Translations under genes and position numbers: made by a program | Notes under the pieces: model-generated | What the model was told of the DNA's origin: nothing | The model's database searches: none | The model's input: the letters and a program-made list of their open reading frames with translations, nothing else | Source: Spongospora subterranea | Lineage: Eukaryota > Endomyxa > Phytomyxea > Plasmodiophorida > Plasmodiophoridae | Length of the DNA stretch: 57,409 nucleotides | Assembly: GCA_900404475.1 (NCBI GenBank) | Contig: OUQQ01000045.1 | Span: 1 to 57,409, forward strand | Direction of reading: 5' to 3' | Shown here: positions 50,862 to 57,409 of the stretch, piece by piece | Numbering within the stretch: the first letter of the stretch is position 1 | How the letters are laid out: every line of letters begins with the position of its first letter

Positions 50862-51772
50862 ATGTCGATAGAGACGATATTAACAGCTAACGAACAGGTC
50901 ATATTTGCAGACAGGCCACAGCTATATTCCCTCATCAAACGGGTAAACGACAGGGTTCGTCAATCAGATCAAGGCCTTGCCGACGCGCAGCACCAGCTGC
51001 GGTTAGCCAAAACTGGCCTGTATAAAAAACGGCTGATAATCAGTGCTCTCAATTCAACTCATGCCAATCTCGTTAATGAAGCCTTGTATGAGTCAATTAT
51101 TTTGCCGTCTACCTCTAAAAATGTAAGGAATTATGCAAAGGCGTGTCTCGCATGTAGCTCCGTTTGAAGGCATATATGTCTCAGGACAGCTCTAGTTCCA
51201 TCAAGACGCTAAGAGACGTTCAATCGCATGTACAACAGCTAAGTGATCAAATTCGAGAGTATCTGGGATTGCAACCCGGAAAATCCATATCTCGTGAAGT
51301 TGAAAGGCTTCAAGCGCGTTTGACTAAAACCCAGGAACAATCAGTGGACAAGACAGCAGCGATACACTCAATGCTCTCGATTATGCACGATATATTGCGG
51401 AAGACTATTGACATATCGACAGAATTGCTAATCGTGCATAAACTTCAGCGACAGCGTTGCATGGACGAAACCCTGGTTGAAATCCTGAAGCAGCGCGCCA
51501 TTACCTTCGAGCTAAAGCTGCAAGCCATGACGGGGCGAATTTTGGAAGACACGTACACACAGTCTTCTCTGGATGCATTGAAATGCATCAAAGACATACT
51601 CGACCGTGATATTAGTCAAAAGCAAAGCGAAGTGTTATTAGTCAGAAATCAGGTTGCACAGTACGAAGGTATCTCGGAATTCGGCGCCATTGTCAAAGAG
51701 TACGCTGAGCTCAGGAAAAATATCGCCATTCAGAAAGAACTCATTACGCAATTTGACGCTTGTTCCACATAA
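50862..51772 (+). CDS. HAUS4-like augmin subunit (coiled coil)
   Basis: Two exons, 50862-51122 and 51170-51772 (47-base intron, phase 0), give 287 residues. Nearly all helical coiled coil. The C-terminus (SLDALKCIKDILDRDIS, AQYEGISEFGAIVKEYAELR, QKELITQF) follows the HAUS4 pattern of a short helix, a YEGLG-x-EF motif and a final EY..L helix. Augmin recruits gamma-tubulin to spindle microtubule walls. Shorter than human HAUS4 (363). Another coiled-coil protein cannot be excluded. Confidence 0.5.
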
Positions 51773-51990
51773 AGCTCACTGTGTATTTTGAAGGTTTATA
51801 GAACCTCAGTCTGTCGGTTTTATTCTCGCTGACAACTGTTCAACGGTTTCATACCATGTAGCAACAATGTTTAAGCAAGCTAGGTCCCCTTTTGCTGTGA
51901 TATCAATCATGGTCCTGTGACCGCGATAAACCTTATTGTTGTCGGCGTACTGAACTTGATCGAGCATTAGTGGGTAGTTGCATTAAGGCA

Positions 51991-54502
51991 ATGTCTGATT
52001 CGCCATCATCGTCGATTCCGACCTGGAATGTCTTTATCCAGGATGAAGGTGGATATGTCGGCAAGCACCTGGTGGAAGCCATCCGAGAGCGGTCAGCTCA
52101 TTGGGACGGAGGTGCAGAGGCACCGGCGTCGTCTGATGACGACCCGACCACAATCACCCGGCGATTAGTCGTAATCAATTCCGAGGGCAAAACTACTGAA
52201 GACTGCATTGACCAGGCTGATCTGATCGTTGTCAACGCGTTTCATGATGTTGAGTCGGCAATCTCATTGGTGAAATTTATTCGCAGCGCGAGATTATCAA
52301 GAGCGAAAACGTTGGTCTGCTTGTCGACAGTATTGACCTGGGGCGGATCAACCTTCAATGAGGACACAACCGCCAATGAACAGTCCTTCCGCAGTCGAAT
52401 CCCGATGTCGGCAGTCGTTCGACATAAACTCTTGGAGACATTGACGATCAACTCCTCGCGGGATCTCTTATCGACGTTTGTGATTGCGTCTGGGGTATTA
52501 TATGGTGATGGGGAAATGGAGTTTCATTCCCTGTTCAGACAGGTTTGTTTCTACCGGGCAAATGGCTTCCATGATGTCGTTGGTGAGACCGATGTCAGGC
52601 ATGGCTTGGCGATAATCCATCATTACCAATATATGGGTCGGGCGCTAATATCATCCCAACAATTCACGTCAAGGATTTGGCCACGATATTCGTCAGATAC
52701 TGCGAACGCCCTCAAACTCAATCGCCGTATATTATTGCGGTTGACAAGGTCCTAGCAATGATGTGTCGATCGCTCTGGTTTGACCCCTGATCCTGGTAAT
52801 AGTCGAGATCAACCCAGAAGGATATCGTTGGAACAATATCATCCAATCTAGGAAGCGGTCAGGTGGCTGCACTGGATGAGGCAGAAGCCGTCAACAGCAA
52901 AGACTCCATCCAACCTCATATCGCGTTGGCTAACATCATCATTGACCAGAAGGATTCTTTCGTGTCCTCTTTGGAAATGGAATGGCGATCCGAACAGGGT
53001 AAAGCTACATTTATCCAATTTTCTTGATCCCAATTTTACAACGAAAAACAAACGATGATGGTTTGATCACATATGTGTTTGAACGTTCACGAAGTAAATA
53101 TGTGAAGCTCTTCCTTGATATTGAATAATGACAATCCCGCGCTGGGTTTACTAATCGCTGGGGGCTCTGGAACAGGAATTATCCCATCAATCATCGCCGT
53201 GATCGACCAATACATCACTGCTCGTAACCTACAACCGCTTCGTGTCTGCCTGATCGGCCCTCCCGGATCGGGCAAATCCAGATGGGCATTGAAACTCGCC
53301 TCCCATTTTTATCTGCCTCATATCAACATCAAGAACGTCCTCACGAAAGCCAAAGACGCTGGTACTGATCTTCAACTCGGCAAAGACGGGTAAATGACTT
53401 CCTGTTTTGTTTTTTTGTCGCAAAACGTGTTCGTGAAGATGTTGTTGATAAAGATGTTGATCAGACGCGCCCCAATTGAAGTCGTCGCTGGATTGGTTCG
53501 GTCTGAGCTGGGTCGCAACGAGGTGCTGAACAAAGGCTATATTCTGGACGGGTATCCACGATCATTAGAGGAGGCGAAAGCGCTATTTGAGGTTCAAGAA
53601 CAAGGTCCCAATGGTGGTGATGAGGAGTCAGAACAACCACAAGGTTTGGCAGTTGCTGCTCCATATTGTACTCTATCCACACTCATGTCGTGATCATCTC
53701 CATCAGCGAAACGCTCCGTAAATTTGAAACCAGATCGCGTGATTTACCTAACGACGCCCGAGACGCTTGCGCTAGCCCGAGCTAAAGAGAGTAAAGACAC
53801 GATCGCTGGACATAACGATGAAAAAGGGCAAAATCGTCGAATGATGGTCTGGAACAAGTTAGGTGTCGACAATAACCCGCGAACATATTTCGGTGCGCTG
53901 GAGATTCTTGACATGAACGGATCGGATCCCGACAACACCATTCAGGACGCCATGATCAGTTATGTACAAGGGAATAATCCCCCTTTCAATTACCATCCCA
54001 CCGACCAGGAGCTCGCCGCTGAAGCCGCAGCAAAGGCCCTCGATCTACAAAGGCAACAGCAACAACACGAGGATCAACGACGAGAACATGAAGCGCAATT
54101 AGAAAAAGAAGCTCGTGAACACGCCAAGAAGGTCGGTTTCAACACTGTTTAACCAGTTGGGTTTTCCCATTTTCAGTCAGTTTATGAGGTCGATTAAATG
54201 TTTTATAGGCGGCGGAGAGAGAGACATTATTGGCGGAATTGGCGGCTAAGGAACGGGTTGCAATTGAGCTAAGAGCCCGACCGCTTCGTGATTACCTATC
54301 GGAGAATATTCTGCCCTTCGTCGTGGATGGGCTCGTCGAGATCGCCAAACTCCATCCCGACGATCCCATTGATTACTTGGCCGAATACCTGTTCAAGTGC
54401 AGCGCCTCTATATCAAGCAAGTCTCCAATATCGGCGCCGACATCTTCCGCCAATGAGCCGATACCAATACCAACGCAATCCGAATTATCAACCTCAACTT
54501 AA
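51991..54502 (+). CDS. AK7: Adenylate kinase 7 (axonemal type)
   Basis: Seven exons: 51991-52542, 52599-52748, 52818-52998, 53176-53389, 53465-53643, 53707-54131 and 54209-54502, exactly 665 codons (664 residues; human AK7 723). Domains in order: an N-terminal NAD-epimerase-like part (LVCLSTVLTWGG, TFVIASGVLYGDG, IIPTIHVKDLATIF); an adenylate kinase domain from about residue 300 (P-loop LIGPPGSGKS, NKGYILDGYPRSLEEAK); a Gln/Glu/Arg coiled coil (QRQQQQHEDQRREHE); and a Dpy-30 motif (PLRDYLSENILPFVVDGLVE, DPIDYLAEYLF). This architecture is specific to AK7 of motile cilia. ATG 51991 is the first in frame. The alpha-tubulin gene starts 194 bases downstream, same strand. Confidence 0.93.
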
Positions 54503-54695
54503 ATACACGAACCACTTCCATTACCCTAATCAAAACAACAACATTTTTGAGCCAATTCTCCACACAAAGCCGTGTCTGGGAGTATTGAATGATCGCGTGC
54601 CCCGGCCCGTTCTCACCTCGGTTGCCCAGCTTGTACTGGCCCCATGCCCAACACTCCATACACGATCAGGAGCTGATCTTGAGTCTGGCGACACG

Positions 54696-56366
54696 ATGAG
54701 GGAAGTGATCAACGTCCATGTTGGGCAATGCGGCGTTCAGGTGGGCAACGCGTGCTGGGAGCTGTTCGCCCTGGAGCACGGGATCGGCCCGGACGGGATG
54801 GTCAGCGAGCAGCACGATCCGCTCGGCGAATGGAACACGATCTTCTCGGAGACGGAGACCGGGAAACGGATCCCGCGATCGTTGATGGTTGATCTGGAGC
54901 CGGGCGTCTGTGATCAGATTCAACACGGGCCGTATCGCCATCTGTTCCACCCTGACCAGATCATCACGGGACGACAGGACGCCGCCAGTAACTTCGCCAG
55001 AGGGTTTCACATGTCGTCCGAGGTGTTCGACGAGACCGACGACCGATTACGGAAAATGGTGGAGAATTGCAGCTCGTTGCAGGGGTTCATTGTGTTCCAA
55101 TCGCTTGGCGGCGGAACCGGAAGTGGCCTGGGAGCACGTTTGCAGAGGAAGGTCGCCGAACAGTTCACGAAGAAGAGCAAGATTCAGGTGGGGGTCTTTC
55201 CCTCTGAACTTTCGGCAACGGCTACGGTTGAACCCTATAATGCGATATTGAGCACACATTCGATGATGGAGTCGGCTGACGTCACGTTCCTAGCTGATAA
55301 TGATTCTCTCTATGATCTCGCATCAAGGAATCTTCATATTGAAAGGTGACACACATTTGCGGTGGACACTCTCGCCCAGTTTTTTTGAGAACTTGTTCAA
55401 CCAACTGATGGGTCTTTCCGACTGCTTGACGATTCAATGACTGAATTTCTTTTCACGTGTTCACACTTAATAGGCCAACTTACACGAATCTCAATCGAAT
55501 CCTGGCGCAAGTTGTGTCGTCAATGACGGTACTGTTTTGTCCACTTTTCAAGAATCCGAATATCTAACGACCGCTCTGATTCGTCCAACGCTCCTCTTAG
55601 GCGTCGGTTCGATTCGAAGGAGCTCTCAATCTGCATCTGAGCGATTTCCAGACGAATCTGGTCCCGTATCCGCGATTGCACTTCCCGATCATGTCGTTTG
55701 CCCCAATGGTCTCTGCACAGATCGCCTACAATGAGAAGATGACCGTTGCCCAGATAACCAATTCCGCCTTCGACCCGCCCAACCAAATGGTAAGAGGGCA
55801 GCGTCACCTTTCCTCTGAACTTGACGGTTGACGATGAATGGCGACAGATTCGCTGCGATCCCGGTAAAGGGAAGTACTTATCGTGCTGTCTAATGTATAA
55901 AGGGGATGTGGTTCCGAAAGACGTCAACGCATCCATAGCGCAGATCAAGAACAAGAAGTCGATACATTTCGTCGATTGGTAAATCACATTTTTCGAAATT
56001 TGTGTCCCGAAGTGCCCGATGAAATGTGCAGTATTGAACGGTTGATCTGTTTCCAGGTGCCCAACTGGATTCAAAGTTGGAATCAACAGCCAGATTCCAG
56101 TTTCGGTCGATAATGATGATCTGGCTCATATTCAGAGGTCGGTGCTGTCGATGGCCAACACCACCGCCATATCGCAGCCGCTGGCCAAGGTCGACCGCAA
56201 GTTCGACATGATGTTCGGGAAGAGGGCGTTCGTGCACTGGTACGTGGGGGAGGGGCTGGAGGAAGGCGAGTTCATCAACGCACGGGAAGATCTGGCCACT
56301 CTCGAGCATGATTATGCACAATATGCACAAGAAGATGCCGCTGAGCAAGACCAGGAATATGACTAG
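54696..56366 (+). CDS. Divergent alpha-tubulin
   Basis: Five exons: 54696-55345, 55474-55528, 55601-55789, 55848-55978 and 56057-56366, exactly 445 codons (444 residues). Alpha identity is clear: [21 protein letters not shown]-binding [47 protein letters not shown] and [15 protein letters not shown]. Unusual points: the Lys40 acetylation loop (SDKTIGGGDD in animals) is shortened and rewritten with no Lys. In the T7 loop LNVDLTEFQ reads LNLHLSDFQ, so Asp251 is His (55634-55636) and catalytic Glu254 is Asp (55643-55645). The acidic tail ends EYD rather than Tyr. All frames are open, so it is not a pseudogene. Possibly a flagellum-specific or otherwise specialised paralogue. Confidence 0.95.
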
Positions 56367-57409
56367 GATGAGGTTTTTAGAATCAATTCTTCAGGTTCTG
56401 CCAATCTTTTTTCACGGTTTCCAATAAGAAACACATAGACACTGTTTTCGCAAGAATTCGCCACCTGTCTTCACTTGTTGTTCCATAATTCTTCTTGAGT
56501 CGATAGAACTTGAACGATTCCAGGCATAGATAGGGCCAAGGGGCAAAAAGAGTCATCAGCTTTATACTAGGGCGAGCGGCCATATATATATATATGTTGA
56601 ATTGTCAGGAGTCCGTGGCGGTGTCCGAAATCGATCAGGTGATGTCCTGGCCATTCTGCGAACGAATAGGTTTGCAAGACGTTTTGTGTTGGGCGATGCC
56701 ACTATCCCTGATGGATGAGGTGCCCATCTTGCACCGTCAAGTGTGTAAGTTGTGATCAATAATCGCCAGTGCACCTCCGTTTGTCGTTATGATTCCAACC
56801 TTGCTCATTCCTGAAATATTCTCATGATGAACAAAACAATTTTCGATTAGTCTATATGAACGATTAGGAAATTTCTATACTTGATGATCTATCGTTTTAT
56901 AAGAGTTCTAATATTACCCGTCTTTCAGGATAAATGATTGAACTGAACGTATGTAATTGCTTGACGTGCTGTATAATAATCCAGCTACCAACTTTAAGGT
57001 AATCGGTGTTTACAACATTTCTTTGTTTACTATTATTTGGCGCTATGATTTATTTCAATATATGTAAGACTGCTGAATCATTTTTGAAGCAAGTGTATGG
57101 TCTGAGCTCACCATATCAATATTTGTGCCATATCCTCTGTCTAATCTGATTGGTTGCTCATGGTTTCTGATTGCAGGTTCCAACCGGTTTCGAAATCGTC
57201 AAAGTGATATTGTAGTGTTAGATAGTACTCGGATATAGTTCGATGTTTTGTTCTGCTTCCTAATTCATACTCCCTCCGTTCAACAATGATAGTCCGATTC
57301 CTATACAGTACTAGGTGTAAGTTCTGTATCTGGCCTTTCGTTGTCGAAACGAACTTTGAAAAATCGCGAAAAAAGGCACCATGGTCAGGCCTATTGGAAG
57401 TAAAGGGCA
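56367..57409. other. Gene-poor right end
   Basis: AT-rich, many stops in all frames. An (AT)n microsatellite lies at about 56582-56595. Short minus-strand frames at 56383-56774 show no motif. Nothing supported. Confidence 0.5.

Overview
This window is nuclear DNA of a eukaryote with compact, intron-rich genes. Every confidently read gene is split by introns of about 37-180 bp (mostly 50-65 bp) with GT-AG ends and occasional GC-AG ends. The gene set points to an opisthokont with a flagellated stage, most simply an early-diverging zoosporic fungal or near-fungal lineage. Fungal-type elements are a GCR1_C DNA-binding domain, a DeSI-PUL fusion and an ELM2-PHD-ARID protein. Genes usually lost in yeasts are an AK7-type axonemal adenylate kinase, an SMG1 kinase, an augmin HAUS4-like subunit, mS34 and an LMBR1-family receptor. 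The species cannot be named from the sequence.

Layout. 1-7.6 kb is repeat-rich: a GCR1_C gene, a secreted protein built from tandemly duplicated exons, a decayed MYB/SANT-type gene with a fold-back repeat, and a dispersed repeat. 7.7-15.3 kb holds XAP5/FAM50, an ornithine-carbamoyltransferase-like gene with altered catalytic motifs, CDC123 and a DeSI-PUL gene. 15.3-17.6 kb is a dead Tc1/mariner-like element with a second fold-back repeat, then gene-poor DNA. 17.6-23.2 kb holds ABCE1 (12 exons) head to head with a small unidentified gene, then TOM22 and an ankyrin protein. 23.3-31 kb is one large minus-strand SMG1 gene. 31.6-43 kb holds an Asp/Ser-rich protein, AK6, mS34, an LMBR1-like membrane protein, a bZIP protein, a DUF3293-like protein, an APC-type amino-acid/polyamine transporter and a PPPY membrane protein. 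42.8-49.5 kb holds the ELM2-PHD-ARID gene, a second Cys-rich secreted protein, COQ8 and a BMT5-like rRNA methyltransferase. 49.6-57.4 kb has small repeats, a HAUS4-like gene, AK7 and a divergent alpha-tubulin.

Functional themes. Translation, ribosome and RNA quality control are represented by ABCE1, CDC123 (eIF2 assembly), AK6 (40S maturation), BMT5-like, mS34, SMG1 and XAP5. Mitochondrial genes are TOM22, COQ8, mS34 and the OTC-like protein. Microtubules and flagellum are represented by HAUS4-like, AK7 and alpha-tubulin, consecutive on the plus strand in the last 7 kb. The strongest oddities are the alpha-tubulin with changes at the catalytic Glu254 and at Asp251, no Lys40 loop and no terminal tyrosine, and the OTC-like protein with all four active-site motifs changed.

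Limits. Splice sites were assigned by eye from reading-frame continuity, splice consensus and remembered family patterns. Where exon sums are given they divide by three. SMG1, the transporter, LMBR1, COQ8 and the ELM2-PHD-ARID gene are given as spans because not every intron was resolved.
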